DNA of 64,000 nucleotides from Peromyscus leucopus. Its lineage: Eukaryota; Chordata; Mammalia; Rodentia; Cricetidae. This document shows, piece by piece, positions 1-14,800 of the stretch. The stretch covers positions 1-64,000 of the forward strand of contig NC_051071.1 of the NCBI RefSeq assembly GCF_004664715.2. Reading direction: 5' to 3'. Within the stretch, counting starts at the first letter, position 1, and each line of letters opens with the position of its first letter. The notes under the pieces are model-generated. The model made no database searches, was not told the origin of the DNA, and saw nothing but the letters and a program-made list of their open reading frames with translations. The position numbers and the translations under genes were made by a program.

Positions 1-984
1 TGACGTCTCACATAGTCTGTAGCTACTTGCTGAGCAGCTGAGGCTGGACGCCAGCTCCTGGCCCTCCTGCCTTCACCTCCTTGGTTTGGTAAGGTTGTAC
101 ACACCTGTGCTTATTGGTGAGCATGCTGCCTGGCTGCTCGCCCACTACAGACAGGACCCTGTTGGGTAGTAGGGGAAGAGACTGTGGCTCTTGTGGAAAG
201 CTAGCTGCTACCAGATTCCATGCATGGTCCTGGCTCTCAGATTCTGGGTAGGGAAGGAAGGCAAACCACAGAGGCTCTGGGAGTCATGATTGGGACTCGG
301 GTTGTTGTATAGGTTTGCCGAGGCTGTTTGCAGGAATGTCTGACTTGCAGAGGTCAGAGGCATTGCTCTGTGGTCCTTGTGGGGCGTTCTCCACCCTCTC
401 CTCGGTGTAGTCCAATGTACCCATTCATTGAGTGCCATGCACTATTTGGGGTTGCCTCTCATGAAAGTGTTTTGGTGTTTGCATTAGGCCCATGAGCCTA
501 TACCCTCCTCACAGGTAGGCATCCTGGGGTCCTGGTGCTGCTGGTGTGGAGGCCTGGTGACTGGAGGACCTTCTGACTAAGGCTGATGGTGGTGGCTATT
601 GAGGGCAGGGAGATATAAGCATGCCTTGCACCAGACTACCCAGCTTCTCCAGGAGGATTTGCCTGATGCCACATGGGGAGTGACCCTCCTGGGGTGCAGT
701 GCAGTGGCAGTGTTGACAGCTCCAAGGCAGACAGGAAACACACTTGGGGTGCAGTTCCAAGATGCCTTTGCTCTGGAGGTCCTGGGAGTGGAGACTCAGT
801 CCTCTCCACTGCAGCCATACTACACAGGCTGGGCATAAAGAGGCCAGAAGCGTGGGGTTTGGAGTCGGCCCTATGGTCTGTTGGCATGAATACCTGGTAG
901 GCTTCAGATACCCAGAGCAGGGGTAGTTTGGGCTTGCTCTTGTGCTGTGGCCTCTCCCTGATGGCCTCTCGCCTGTCTGAACAG
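1..984 (+). other. Dok7 intron 2 (3' part)
   Basis: No exon, RNA gene or clear repeat was recognised. Overlapping short frames on both strands (e.g. 599-838 +, 636-1226 -) are chance openings in GC-rich sequence. Confidence 0.7.
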
Positions 985-1215
985 ACTGCCTGCTGATGCT
1001 GGTCTACAAGGACAGGTGTGAACGCTCCAAGGGTCTGCGGGAGCGCAGCAGCCTCACCCTGGAGGACATCTGTGGCCTGGAGCCTGCTCTGCCCTATGAA
1101 GGCCTGGCCCACACTCTGGCCATCATCTGCCTGTCCCAGGCCGTCATGCTGGGCTTCGATAGCCATGAGGCCATGTGTGCCTGGGACACCCGTATCCGCT
1201 ATGCCTTGGGCGAAG
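985..1215 (+). CDS. Dok7: Dok7 exon 3 (most of the PH domain)
   Basis: Acceptor '..tgaacag' precedes 985 and donor 'gtaag' starts at 1216. The exon is 2 + 76 codons + 1 base and encodes residues 34-110, including the stretches [17 protein letters not shown] and [10 protein letters not shown] typical of the Dok-7 PH domain. The final G joins the first TG of exon 4 to make the valine codon of VHRFHV. An alanine-rich reading in the +1 frame over the same bases is a shadow. Confidence 0.96.
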
Positions 1216-1630
1216 GTAAGTGACATGAGTTCAGCGTTTGAGGTGAGGCCCTAAGGCCCTTCACCAGTGTGGGCTGCAGAGGTGGGTGAGACCCCAGGGA
1301 ATCTTGTAGAAAAGATGAAAATGGGTGGATGTCTCAGAGTGAAAGAGGAGGGTGGGCCCTTGGGGTGCTCTAGCTAGAGGCCGGTGCCATAGCTCTTTGA
1401 GGTCCCTAAAGTGGCTCTGTTAAAGCTGGGACCCTTAGCTAACCAAGGTAGTTCCAACCTCACTCTGTGTCCCATCTGTTCTGTACCATCCCAGAGCCCA
1501 TGCAGAGGGGTCAGCGGGAGCCACTGGGATCGAACTTCAGAGGCCCAGGGTGGAAGGAGGGAACCAATTCCCCCAAATTGTCTTCTGATCTCCACAGGCA
1601 CACTGTGGCATGTGTGCACCTGCACCCACA

Positions 1631-1680
<50 letters not shown>

Positions 1681-4600
1681 TGGTGATGATGATGGTGATA
1701 AGTGAATAAATAAAACACATTGCCTACACATGCTGAGGTTTAGGCAGCTGAGGTAGAAGCTTTGCTTTCGTCCATAAGAACAATGGAGCCTGGTGGACAG
1801 TCCCAGAGCTGTGGTGTGGACAGTGCAGTGAAGGTACAGGGCAGGCAGTGTTAGTGTAGAAGCTCCCATCTTTCCAGAGAATTCTCTGGTGGTGGTTCAT
1901 AGCTTGGTTGCAGTCCCCTACCCCCTAATTCAGGTAAGACGGGGGGGGGGGTCATCCCACAAGATGGTGGGCTTCCCAGGTCTCTCTATAGATGTCAAAA
2001 GAGAACTGGTGTGGCTTGACAGAGTCCTGTCGACCCAAGAGTGGATTTGTCAATGACAGACCCAAGGCCACAGCTTGGGAGAGGGCCAGGTGGCATCATC
2101 ACTAGGGTCCCTCTGGCTCTGGGGTCTGGAGATGACGTGGGCAGGAGGCTGGCACACAGGCACTGCAGGCCGGCAGGCTGTTGCTGGCTCACAGGCCTGG
2201 GCTGCCTTCTGAAGTGGGGTGATGTAGGAGAGTGGGGAGGGAGGGACTGCTTCTGGCCGTGCTCCCTAAGGGCTTTCAGGGCAAAGGGCCGAGCTGAAGT
2301 AGTGGACAGGACCATGGCAGCATCCAGCTGCCGCTGAGCCATGCTTAGTCTCAGGCAGACCTGCCTTCTGCTTTGGACACAGGATGAAACCTACTCCACC
2401 CCATGCTCTGATGTGGGACCTCCTGGACTTTGCTTTTCCATCTCTGAAACTGGACCACATTGGCTGTCTTGATGGGAGGGTCCCCAAGGAGAGGCCTTAG
2501 TGCATGGGACCTACCCTAAATACGTTGGGGAGGGATGGGCAGGGGTCACTCCCGTCAGAGGACTTGCTTGCCTCTGTTAAGGAAGACCCTGGAATCTGGG
2601 CAGGATGTACGTGGGGCTCACTGATGGCCTTAGCACTTCCTGACATTTGTCATTTACTCTTGGCTGGGTGGCTGTGAGGGAACTTCCCCAGCCTGACCCT
2701 AGACTACTATTCCTTTTTCCACTTCAGCCACCCCCTGGTAATGCCCTTTTGCCCGCTGTCTGGCCCTCAGTGCATAGGTTCCATGTGACGGTAGCTCCTG
2801 GCACCAAGCTGGAGAGTGGTCCAGCCACTCTCCACCTCTGCAATGACATCCTTGTCCTGGCCAAAGACATCCCTCCGGCCGTCATGGGGCAGTGGAAGCT
2901 GTCTGATCTCCGTCGCTACGGGGCTGTGCCGAATGGATTCATCTTCGAAGGCGGGACCAGGTGTGGGTACTGTAAGTATGCGGTGCGTGTGGGGGGGTGC
3001 TGGGGACGCTTGAGCTGACTGGCCTACGCATGTTGGCTTGGGGACCTGACAGGAGGCTCTGGGCTGTGTCCCCAAGCAACAGGGCTGCGGCCGCTCCAGC
3101 TGGGCATGGTACTCAGCACTGAGCCTGGACCCTGGCTGTTTCTGGGGCTGGGAGGGAGCTTGAGTGATCCTGGGAAACTCCAGAGAACAGCCCAGTGTCA
3201 CTGTGTGAGGTCACAGTGTCGGGGTTCCTTCTGTTCAAATTGAATGACAAAAATACAGAAAGTGAAGCCATGAGTGAGGTCCCATGGATGCCACAGTTGA
3301 AGTGCCTTCACTGACCCAGAATTCCTCTAGACACACCAGCTGCCTCGACTGCTGCTGAGCTGCCCAGAGCTGCCTGAATGTCAGCAATGAGATGGCCACA
3401 TGTGGGAAGAGTGGGTCTGGCCTCTGGGAGGTGTAAAGTTCCTCACAGCCATTCCGTACGGTCCTCAGCTCAGGTGTGACGGGGGGGGGGGGGGGTGTGT
3501 GTGTGAATGCAGAGGCTGACATGGGACAGGCATGATGGCCTGGTATCTGGTAGCCAGGATGAGAACTCAGTGGGTGGGTGGTATTTGGAGGACAGTGAGG
3601 CCTTTCTTAGCAGGAATGAAGTCTTCCAGTGACCTCCCCCTACGCTGCTCTCTAAGGGGACTGTGTACACGGTAGTGGAGTATAGACTTATAGTCCCTGA
3701 GGGAACAGAGACCTTCTTCCCTCTTAGAGGCCAATTGCACTATGCCTTTGAGCTGACTGCTCACGGTGCTCATCCTCCTGGCAACCTGGCCTCATGGGGC
3801 TGATGTGACTATGGTTGGTTGCTGTATTAAGGCTAGGGAGCCCCTGCTGTCTAGAGGCCCGGACCTTGAGTAGTAGAATTCCTAGGACAGGCGGTGGAGA
3901 CTCCTGTAAGCTGTCCACTCACCTCCCTTTGCCAAAGGGGTAACCCTGACCTACGCTGGGGTGTGAGGAAGGTGTGAGACATGAGTTTGGGCTCAGCTCC
4001 TGTATGGCATAGTCAGGCTCAGCATGGCCTGACTGGATGTGTATCCACAGGGACCTGGGAGTGATGCCTCCCTCTCTTTGGATGGCATAGATATGTGTTG
4101 TGCTGGTCACTGTCTGCCTGGACCCCATGCCCTGCAAAGGGCTGAGGTGGACACCGTGCCCCACAGTTTCTGTTGGATACTAGGGGCAGACAGTGAGCCT
4201 CTGAGTGGGAGGCAGTCCCGTGGGGACCTTTGGGGGGGGGTGAGGTGTGATCTGAAGAGATGCTTAGCAAAGGGGTACGTACACGAGGCGATGAGGCAAG
4301 GCAACATGCTTCCGGGACAAAGAGGCAGCATGACATCACAGCGCTGTGGCAAGCACGGCCACTTCCCATGCCAGCTGCGGGGCTCAGTCTTCTCCCTTGG
4401 CAGGTCTCAAGAGCAGAGGATTCCAGGATGGCCTGTGGTTGGGGTGGTGGGATGGCCAGTTGGTCTCCTCTGTTTAACTGGGAACTATAGGTCAGTCAGT
4501 CACGCTGTGGCCTCTCCCTCCTGGGAGCCTCTCGATTTGGGAGTTCCTGGAGTCACTCCGATTGAGCATGATGGAATCCTTGCTTCTGTCTGTGGGATTC

Positions 4601-5812
4601 CCAGGTCCAGGGTACGTGTGGTGCTGGCCAGCATGCCCTCCAGGCCAGGCAGTCCTCTCAGGTGGCCTGGGCCAGAGGACCCATTTCCACGGAGGCCTGT
4701 TCACTTTGTCTGGGCTCCTGTGTCTCAGAGCCTGCCACGCCTTTCTCCTCTGGGCCCTCTGAGTGTACAGCTCGGTCTCTTGGTGCCAGCGGGGCTCCAT
4801 GCTGCTTGTCACCATCCTGGGCACTGAATGGTAGCGTCGCTGAGAAGGCAAGCATCTGACCTGGGCTGTTGTGTTTTCTCTGTGGCTGTGGTAAACTATT
4901 CAGGGCTGACCCGAGGCTTCTGAGCAAGGTCCTGAATTAGCTTGTCAACTGCAGGAATCTGCCTGGAACCACTGTGCCTGGAGCCGGCTAGTCTGGGTCC
5001 TGCTTCATAACCCTGGCACTGGCACTGCTGGGGATTCTCTCCCTCCAGACGAAATCCTACTTGGCCCATGGGTCACTGGCTGCTGGAAAAAGCCGTGTGG
5101 TGACTATGGTTAGGTGCTGCGTCAGGGCCAGGGAGGCCTCTGCTGTCTAGAGGCCCGGACCTTGAGTAGTAGAATTCCCAGTACAGGCGGTGGAGGCAAC
5201 TCTGTAATCTGTCCACCCACTCTCCCCTTGTTAGGAGTGTAGCCCTGACCTACGCTGGGGTGTGAGAAGGGTGTGAGATGTAAGAGTTTGGGTTCAGCCC
5301 CTGTGTAGCACAGTCAGGCTCAGCACGGCCTGACTGGATGTGTATCCACAGGGACCTGGGAGTGATGCCCCCACCACTTCCCTGGGAAGGTCAGTATGGA
5401 GGGACCAACGAGGAAAGCCCACCCCTCTGTCCCTGCCAGGTGCCCTGGAGCTCTGTTCTCCAATAGGGACAAGCTTGACTCTACTCCAGCTGGTCACAGA
5501 AACTGATGCAGCCATGCTGTGACTCCTTGACACAACATGGGACACACAGGGCCGGTGGGCAGAGAAGTGGCTGGAGGCCACGCACCTGCCCTGCATGTGG
5601 GCAGACCCAGGAAAGGAACTGCGGCCCAGTGTGGCTCATGGAGCCCCAGGCATCTACAGTGGACCACAGACCAGGATGAGGTTGTTAAGGCAACAGAAAT
5701 TGGCTCCTCTGTAGTTTGGGGTCAACAGTCCCCAACGTGAGGCTCTTCCTCTAGAGCTTCTGGGTTATTCCTGATTTCCTCAGTAACTGTGTTCCTGGTG
5801 TCCCAGCTGGTG

Positions 5813-5869
<57 letters not shown>

Positions 5870-8800
5870 GAGGACTGTCACTGGCTGTATGTAGGGCCAC
5901 CTGGATCAGCCAGGATAGTGTTGTGCCCACATTCCAACCCAGCTCACCGGCAAAGACCCTTTCCATATACACATGGGCAGGTCTTTTGGAAGCCACCATT
6001 TAGACATGATGATTATAAAAATTGAGTCATGGTACATATGACTTTGCCTTATCTAACTTGGAGGACAGATGGCTAGAGGGCATTATCAGAAGGCCTTGGA
6101 AGATCTTGAGTATATAAAATCAACATTCTCTTTCACCTCTGAGGACAGACCCCAGCCTGGCCCTGGCCCTTCTAGACCATGCCCTGTGGTTCTGCCCTAG
6201 CCTGCTCCCCAGAGAGCACAGAGGGGACTTTGTCCCCAAAGTTGCTTTTCATCTGCTCAGACTTGTTGGTTTGTCTGGGTGTCAGGGACCTGGTGGGGAA
6301 GAGATTTGCTGGGGTCACTTGCTCTGGGACAGGCACCCCAGGAGAGAGAGGGAAGGCTAGGAAGAGAAGGCCTGTGGGGGAAGGTGGAGGAGGCTGACAT
6401 TAAGGACGAGCAGAAGTTTCTAGAGGGAACTAACCCGGAAGTCCCTGCTCCTGCCAGCTGCAGGGCTTTTCAGGACCATCCCCGTGCCCTGTCCCCAGAA
6501 CAGCAGGATCCTCTACTGCTAAGAATTCAGTCGGTGACAGACAGCAGGAGGACGCCAGACTGTCCCCCAGTCTGAGTCAGATCATCTTGGTGGCTTTCTC
6601 CGGTACTGTGCCTATCCTGGCCTTCCCCAGGAAGTGCATCTCAGGACTGGTCCCTCTTCTTGGCATCATTTCTGGCCCCAGCATCCCTCCACTCATAATC
6701 ATGGCCACTGGAGACAGGTTGCAGCTCCCTTTGGTGGTATCTGGCAAACATAGATTTGAAGCAAATAGCCATGTATGATTCTGACACAGGGAAGTAAAAT
6801 ATAACCTCATGGGTTCTCACAGAGACATGGAGTCCTGGAGAAAGACAAGAGAAAGGGAGGGACACAGAGGGACTGGAGAGCTGACCCAGGCTGGACACTT
6901 GGGAATGACACCAACAGGCCCCACAGTACAGTCTGGAAGGACCAGAGGGGCCTAGAAGATTCTGGTTTCTCTCCAGACAAGAACAGGAAGCTTTAGCCGC
7001 GCAGTAGCTGTAGCAGGCTGTTTGGTGGTTTTCAGGAGCGCCATCTGCAAGGTGACTGTGGGAGAGGCAGGACCTCTTGCTGAGGTGGGGGCAGCAGGAT
7101 CAGGGCTGGGCCGAGGACCCTTGGCTCTGTGGAGCCCAGTGCCTTCCTAGTGCTTTGTTCATGGGCAGCAGGGGTAGCGATGCAGGCATCCCAGACAGGA
7201 GTCATCCGGTACAAAGCTCTCGGACTCTGTAGTAGTAGCGTGACAGTGACATTCAAGAGATGTGGCCGTGTGTAGAGACGTCTCTGTGGCCTCCAGAGAA
7301 GATCCTGCATTGCGTGGCTGGTACTGAGTCAGGCCCCTGTGGCTGCCTGTCACGGTTCTCCAGGCCCGTGGCCGTGTCTCCAGTGGCTTTGCAGGTTCTG
7401 CTGGCCTGGATTTGAGTGGACTCTCTCTCTCTTTGTAGTCGTATAGTGACATCAGCATAAGGAGTGAGTCCAGGCCCCATCAGTGTGGTATCTGCTGTCA
7501 CACAAGGTCCAGGCTGGCCATCATGGGCTTCCTGAGAGCTGCCCTACAGGACGCCGAGAGGGACACATCTAAGGGAGCACACGGTCCCTAGCTCACGGGC
7601 CCCACCCCCACCCCAGCTCAGTTTCGAAGAAGAGGAGACTGAGGCATGGGCTGCCATGGGTACTCGTGGCCGTGTGGGGGCAGTGACGGAAGTGGCCCAG
7701 CCCATGCCTTGCTGCTTGTCTGTGCAGCTGTTCCTGAGGCAGGGTGGGGCTGGCTGCTTACCCCAGGCCTCCATCCGCCACGTGCCAGCCCTTCTTCCTC
7801 TTGAGGAACAAAAGGCCTTCTTGGGCAGAGTGGGTACCAAGCTGGAGCCAGGGAGCAGGACCAGCTGCTAGGTAATTCAGACGCGGCCAGCTGTCAGCCG
7901 CTACCATCGGTGTCCTCTGGGGGCTGACTTGCCGCGAGCTGTTAGAGAGGAGAGGCAGTGTCCTCTGACCTCTGAGACAGGCCATGTGACCTCCTGGGGT
8001 GCATGGAGGCTCCGTGCCTCAGCTCAGGCTGCTACATAGGAGAAACTGGCTTCCTAGACAGGAACCTCACCCTTTGGGGATGCCAGTGATGGTGTGTGGC
8101 CGACTGTAATTGTGATGGAACTCAATGCCTTGACTTCCTCATCTGGACAGGAGAGCAAGTCTCAACCCCCACCGAGGAACTCCCTCCTGAGGTGGCCCTG
8201 TGTACCGACAGTGTGCCTGAGCTTGGACTTGGCGGGTCCCCCCTTCCTGAGGTTTGGAAGGGAGCCCCCCATGCCCAACCAGGACCTTGGCTTGGTCTTC
8301 AAGAAACAGAAGAGTCAGGGCCTATCAGGTCCTGTGCTGGTGTAGACTGTGTAGGTTAGCAGGAACCCCCAAGGCCCAAAGTGGATGCAGGAGAGCAGAA
8401 GCAGGCAGAGGATTGGGAGTCATGAAGGAGTGGCCTCACCTGGGCCCGCAGAGCATTCCATGGGTCGATGAAGGTGATGTCAAGGGTACCCAGGGACAAG
8501 CTGACAGGGTCTGTAGCTGATGTCCCTCACTCTGCTCTGGAAGATGCTGGTCCTTGCCGGGCCAAGCCTGAGACACTTTGAATTATGTGTATATCTAGAG
8601 GTCATTGTCATAGTCATGTCAAGGGTCTTCTCCACTAGAGCTAAAGCGGGTACATTTCAAGAGCTCCTGGCTCCTCCTTTTCAGGTCCTTGTATTCCCCA
8701 TTGCCATGTAGTAAATGCCCTGAGTGTAGTGTCTGTTCTACTGCGTATCGTTCTGGGTCAGGGTTCTGGGCAGGGATCCACAAGGTGGCTCATCCCTGTC

Positions 8801-11800
8801 CCACCAGACACAGATTGGGTCACTCAAACAGTGAAAGCCAGGATGATGGCGGCAGGGTCTGTGCTTGGTAGGGAGGCCACAGTTCCTCTTGGAATCTCCT
8901 TTTCTAGCAGAATAGCTGGGCTTTTCTGCATGGTGGGTGGTTCCAAGAGGGCACAAGTGGGTGGCGCCAGGCTCCCTCAGTGGCTTCCTCCCGGAACTGG
9001 AAGAGTAGAGTGTTACCTTTGTTACTTTATACCACTCGGAGGAGGCTCAGGCTGGCCCTGGGGCGGTGAAGGACGGTGACCTCGCCTCCCGGGTGGGTGG
9101 GCGCATGGACAGGGAACTCGGGCTCTACCCTTTCTTAGGACATACAAGCCAATAAGCAACACAGAGAAGTCCCCGGAGGTGTCTTTCCACTCTCACTTAA
9201 GGGTGGCCCCTCTGGCTGCAGGTCCTGAGAGGTCATGGGGCCACTGTCACACAGTGCTTGGTCTGGGGTCGAGTGCAGCAGACAGGTAAAGGGATGTGAG
9301 GCAGAGCATGGACCACAAGGTTCTGTCTCAGAAGTGAAAGCATCTCAGGATGAACATCTGGCTTCCTCAGATGGGGGTAAAGGTCAGGGTTCAGAACGAC
9401 TTAATAGAAGGTGCTGTCTTAAAGGACATTGTGACAGGCTAAGGAGTATGGATGGGCATCTCTCATGTGGAGGCACGCTAGGTAGGGCAGGCATGTTTAG
9501 GAGCCCAGGGTGATTCTGAGAGCCCCAGGCAGGTAGGGAGGACAGGGGGCACAGGGTAGGAAATAGAAATGTATCCCAGAGAAGCCTCATCCCTGGACTC
9601 TGAGGGCCCAGGTTAATGGGCCCTTGAAGATGGGTGTCCTCCAGAGCTGTAGATAGGGTGGCTAGTGGGGATGCCATATGGGCACTTGGGGCCCGGATTG
9701 GTAGCTGCTGGGCTCCTGGACCTTATCTGGCTCCTGGACCTTGTCTGGCTGACTGCATCTCCTGGGGGAGCATGATACTCCGCAGACGCCGCCGTGGTGG
9801 AATGCAGGGCCGGCTCCACTCCCTTCGGTAATGTGGTTTTTTATAGTCGGGGGACCGATTGTCCTGTGTCTTCTGCCAGCTGCCTGTAAGCTCAGGATTA
9901 GAGGCCTGGCCTTCCATGGGAGCTGGGGCCAGACCGGCTGAGCCCTCCAGTGGGTGGGGTGGGAGATGGGGACAGGGAGCAAGCCCGGGATGCTTTGTGT
10001 GAACCGTCAAGCAGATGATGGCCAGCCTGATGAGCATGCTTCACTTAACTAAGGCCCAGCAGGGTTCTTGGCTTGCAGAGGCCATCTGCCAGATCCCTTT
10101 CTGAGCCAGGGAGCCTCTGGAGGTGGCTTCCTGGGTGGGCTTCAGGGGAGCTGCCCACTTCTGCTCCATGTCCCCCCCCCCCCTTTTCTTTTGGTCTGCA
10201 GCTTTCCAGTGTAGAAACAGGGCTGTGGTGCTGGGCAATGTCCCAGTGGCCTCTGCCCCTAGGCTTGAGTCCATCTCTTGCCTGGGATCATGGACATTCT
10301 GGCCTGCTGTGGGTTCTGTCTGCCTGTCTCTAAAACAAGAATGACGTTGCTAGACCACGTTGTTTAAGACAACACGAAGCTTCAGCCATCGCAGGTGATG
10401 CCATTCCCTGTGTGTACTGGGGTGGCCATGCCTGCATATCTTGGTACTGGCCGAGTCCCTGGAATCCACAGCTTCATGTTCTTCAGCAACGATGGAGCAT
10501 GACCTGGAGGCAGAATTTTTAAGTGAGGGGGCTTCTCAAATCTTACCCCTTTCCCCAGCCCTAGAGAGCTAGCTATCCCGGCCTTCTGCCCCTGAGAATC
10601 CCTCATGGACCCTGCCTGCCTTTCTTTGGGCAATGGCAGAGGCCCGGAGCAGAGGGAGATTCTTGTGTGGTGACATACCGTGTCCAGCCTCATGGCCTTG
10701 GCTCAGCAGGTGGGAGCAGGCAGCCTGGCTGCTCCCCCATTCACTCAGCCAGGGAGGGATTTCATTCACCCTTGGTGGACGCTCAGCCCCAGCAGGAGGG
10801 CCGGCCTGGTGCCTGATGGCAGATGGCCTCGGGGTGCCCTCCCTGCTGACTCATTGCTCTGGGCTTCTCTGGGCACCAAGGCTCTGAGCACCTCTGTGGT
10901 CCCTCTGCCCAAGTGACCCTAGACTGATTGCACACCATTCCTTCCTTCAGCTGAGTGGGCAGGAGGGGCAGAGGCAGCCCTGGGACGCATGTGCTACCTC
11001 AGGGGCTCATCTTTAACCTTTGACCTCCAAAAAAAGAAGAGGTCACTCTTAGTGTGTGTGTGGGGGACACACGGCACTGGTTAGAGTGACAGCTGATCAT
11101 TTGTGGTGTGGGCACACCACACTGTGCCACCATGGGACGAACATCCATAGGTGACTTGGCACAGTGCTGGATGAGGGTCTGAGTCAGTGACGGCCATACT
11201 GAGGTGACAGCCTGGCTCTTAGACACCCAAGGAAACCTCCCAGAAGTGCCTCTCTTGCCATTGGCACAGAGCCCCAGTAAGCCTGGAGGGAGCCTGGAGG
11301 GCAGAGGGTGGCTTGACCTGCATGTCTCCTCACAGGAGGTGCATGCAGTGAGCTGGTGAACATTCTTTTAGGAGAGCAGTCTTGGACAGAGCAGTCAGGA
11401 CAGGTCGCCCTCATGAGATGTGGGATCACTGTTCTCAGGCCATGCGGTGCTGACTGGGAAGGGCACCCAGCTGGCATCTTGGCACAAGCCCCCCCCCCCG
11501 CCCCCAGTCCCTAGGCATTGCTAAAGAGACGGCACTCAACTCGGCACCCTGGGGACATGTTGTTGTGGGTGGAGAAGGCTGCTGCTTTGGGCTAGTTCAG
11601 ACGGGCCGTGGTGGTATGGAACTGGTGCCCAAGGCACGGCTGTTTGTGTGTGTGAAGCATCTGTGGGCTCCCTAGGCAGCAGAGGAGGCACAAGGGATCT
11701 GGGGCTCTGGGGGTGTGGCTTCACGAAGTTGTACAAGGTCACTTGGATTTGGGTTGGAGATTGCTTGGGTTTCTTGTACCCCAACCTGGGAACCCCAGGC

Positions 11801-14800
11801 TTACTCTGGGTATCTCTCCAAGCCCCGCTGGGGCTGGCTGACCCCTGTGTCTCTCTGTCCTTCCTCTGCAGGGGCTGGAGTCTTCTTCTTGTCCTCAACT
11901 GAGGGAGAGCAGATCAGCTTCCTGTTTGACTGCATTGTCCGAGGCATCTCCCCGACCAAAGGCCCATTTGGACTCCGGCCAGTTCTCCCAGGTGTGTGGG
12001 GATGTGGCAGGGAGAGGCACTTGGTGGTCCAGGGACTGCTAACCTGCTTCGTCAACCTAGTGAGGTAGCCTGCCCTTTCCCGTCCACAACTAAGAACCCT
12101 AGAGCCCCCTGGCCTGGGGCTCTAGCATTCTAGACACTATGCAGCCTGGGGTCCCTAAGTGGCCCCTCCTCCTGGACATGGACCTTGGTACACCAGGGCC
12201 TGTGGCCTTCTGGTTGATCTAGGTAAGCCACAGCTGCAGGGGCTGGACAGTAAGTGGCCCAAGACCCTGGAGATGGAACAGAGAGAGCCTGGCCACAGGT
12301 GGTTGACATGTGGACAGCTGATCTTTCTCTGCAGCTAGGGGTCAGGACCATGGTGTCTGAGCCTGGCATTTGGGGTAGGAGACACTCTGAGGTTATCTGG
12401 TAGGTGTGGGGGTTTCAAGATGTATTTGGGAGTGGGTTCCGCTGAACCTGCCTCTTATCTAACCTCTAATCCCTGAAGTGGCTGAGGGCACCTTGGCCAG
12501 GTGTGCTGCTAGAGCTAAAGGATTCATGGCCCTGGCACTGAGGAACCCAGAGTGGGATGGACTTTCTAGATTCTGCCAGGCCCCGAGTTGGGGGCTTCAT
12601 GTGGAAGATTCCTAATGAGGACAGGGTCCAAGTGTGACCACGCATGGGTGGTCAAAGCTCCCATCTGCTGGTTCCTTACATGGTCATCTTGCCAGGAGAT
12701 GGGACATAGAGACACACTTTCAAATGCTGAGCCAAGCGCACAGGCACCGGGCCCTCCATATCTGCTCCTTATCTGCTGCCCCCTCCCACCCCAGCAGCCA
12801 GTGAGATAGCTGCTGGAGAGCCCGAGGCCTTCCTTGTGGTCAGAGCCCTCCTGCAGCGCCCCCTGCTGGTACTTTTCTACCTTGCAGCTGCAGATGTACA
12901 ATGTGAAGGGGAAATGCCAATGGGTCACCTGGGTGTCAGGGTGTGTGTGTGGGGGGGACGACACCATGTTTTTCTCCAAGAGACACACATTTTCAGAGGT
13001 TCTTTGGAGCATATTCATCCCCCAACTCACTCTGGTGTATGGGCCGCTGTTTGTGTGCCTGGAAGCAGCACCTGGGCTTTAGGGGTTGTTTTAAATGGTT
13101 CTGGGTGAAGGGGGCACTGGATAGAACACTGGGCGGAGAATGGCATAGAAGGGTCATCTTGGAAGTGAATTGTGCCCCAACACAGACAGAGGGTGAGCTG
13201 TCCCCAGATAGGGCCATTGGTGACTGTTGGCAGATGGCTGGGCTGATGGGGTACCCAGACCTGCTCTACAACTGTCCTTGCCAGATCATCCGGGCGTGCT
13301 CAGACAATAGACATTGTACCCGAGGTGTCCTGCCTAGGTATATGGGGCCTTGGGTCACTCCAGCATGCCAACTGTGTGGATCATAGTCAGGATCTAGCTA
13401 GGGCAGTTGTGGAGTCCTGGAGCGTTGACCTATGTGGGGAGGAGTTATAGGGTGACAGGACTCTGGGTGGTATGGCATTAAAGTCCCACAGCTGTGGGGG
13501 GCTCCTGGGATGCACACTTGAGCAGCACCCCACCATCTAGGTTTTCTGGTGTGCTATTGTGTGGACTCTCACTGGGATCAGACCCACTGAGGTCCCAGCC
13601 CTCCACATGAAGACCAGAGCAAGGGGGCAGGAAGGAAGGGAAGAATCGAGGATTCTGGGGACTCCTGCTCAGAGGACAGCCATCATGATGCTTTAGGGAC
13701 CCTTCCTAATTGGGGGGCACTACTGCTGGAGGGTAGGCATTCGTAACTGAGGAAGCCCATGGTAACAAGATGCCAATCGTAGACACCCCGCTCTGGGCTC
13801 TCTGGGACCCACTGTGCTCCAAGGTTTTTCTGAAGGAAGGAGGCTACTGTGAGCTAGAAAGGGGTGGCCAGAGGCTTCCCTTACAGGGTAGCTTTTCTAC
13901 ACGTCAGTGGCTGTGCACAGAACATACACAGGGCCAGAGGAGCAGGTCCCCACTGCTTACAGCCTGGCTGCCTCCCAGCCAAATGTTGACATTGTCAAGG
14001 GCTTCAGATAGGCAGTGTGGATATGGGCAAGGAGTGCCTTATGTGAGCACCCCAGCAAAGACAGCAGGGGAGGGTGCCTGGGGAGGACAGGGTGACAACT
14101 TTCCTGCTCTCTGTCACCTATTGCAGTATGGCTCAGAGATGGCGGATGATGAGGGGCCAGGAAAAGATCCCACCCAACCTGGGAGCTGCAGGCAGTAACG
14201 GGATTATGGAGGCATTTCATTTGGACCAAAGTGGGGCTCCTGAGAAGTGGGTGTGGTGAGCTAGGGCTGGGCAGACCTCTCCTAGATCAGGGGAGCTGTG
14301 GTACTGAGGAAGTGCCAGGCAAGGAGAGGCTCATGCCTGGTGAGGGTGAGGAAGAGGAGTCAGTCTATTTGCCTTAGTGGGGGTTGTCGCAGGGACAGTG
14401 ACCCAGGCTGGGCAGATGTGGTGCCATCCTCAGGGACAAGGACCTGAGCTGGGGGTTGTACACTGACAGGCACCTCTGCTGGACAGACAGGGGACCGCAG
14501 GGACAAAGACTCAGGCTGGGTAGTTCAGGGGCATGTCCATGGGACAAGAACATGGGCTGGGCAGATGGGGGCTTGTCCACAGAGAAGGACCTAAGCTGGG
14601 CATCTAGGGGGTCTGAGTGACTGGTTTGGGTATCCTGTGTTTGATGCCCAGCAGCTGGGTCAAGGTGCAGGGCAAAGCTGGGCCTCCTAGGGGCTAGCTC
14701 AGGGTACCTTGGCTCTGAAGGTTCTAGGCTCACCAGGTATCCTGGTGATGTAGGGTGGAGTGTGGGGGTGATGTAGGGTGGAGTGCGGGGGTGGTGTAGG

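Larger units (their letters stand above)
2972..11871 (+). other. Dok7 intron 4
   Basis: An 8.9-kb GC-rich intron. It contains a two-copy local duplication (3805-4068 and 5100-5369), a G run near 3481-3495 followed by GT repeats, and a (CT)n tract at 5814-5867. SINEs are strikingly absent compared with the right half of the window. I recognised no other gene. Confidence 0.8.

Noticed and set aside
4039..4827. 262-codon + frame in Dok7 intron 4
   Set aside because: It starts inside the duplicated intron unit and covers a plain intron. The second copy of the unit does not keep the same frame.
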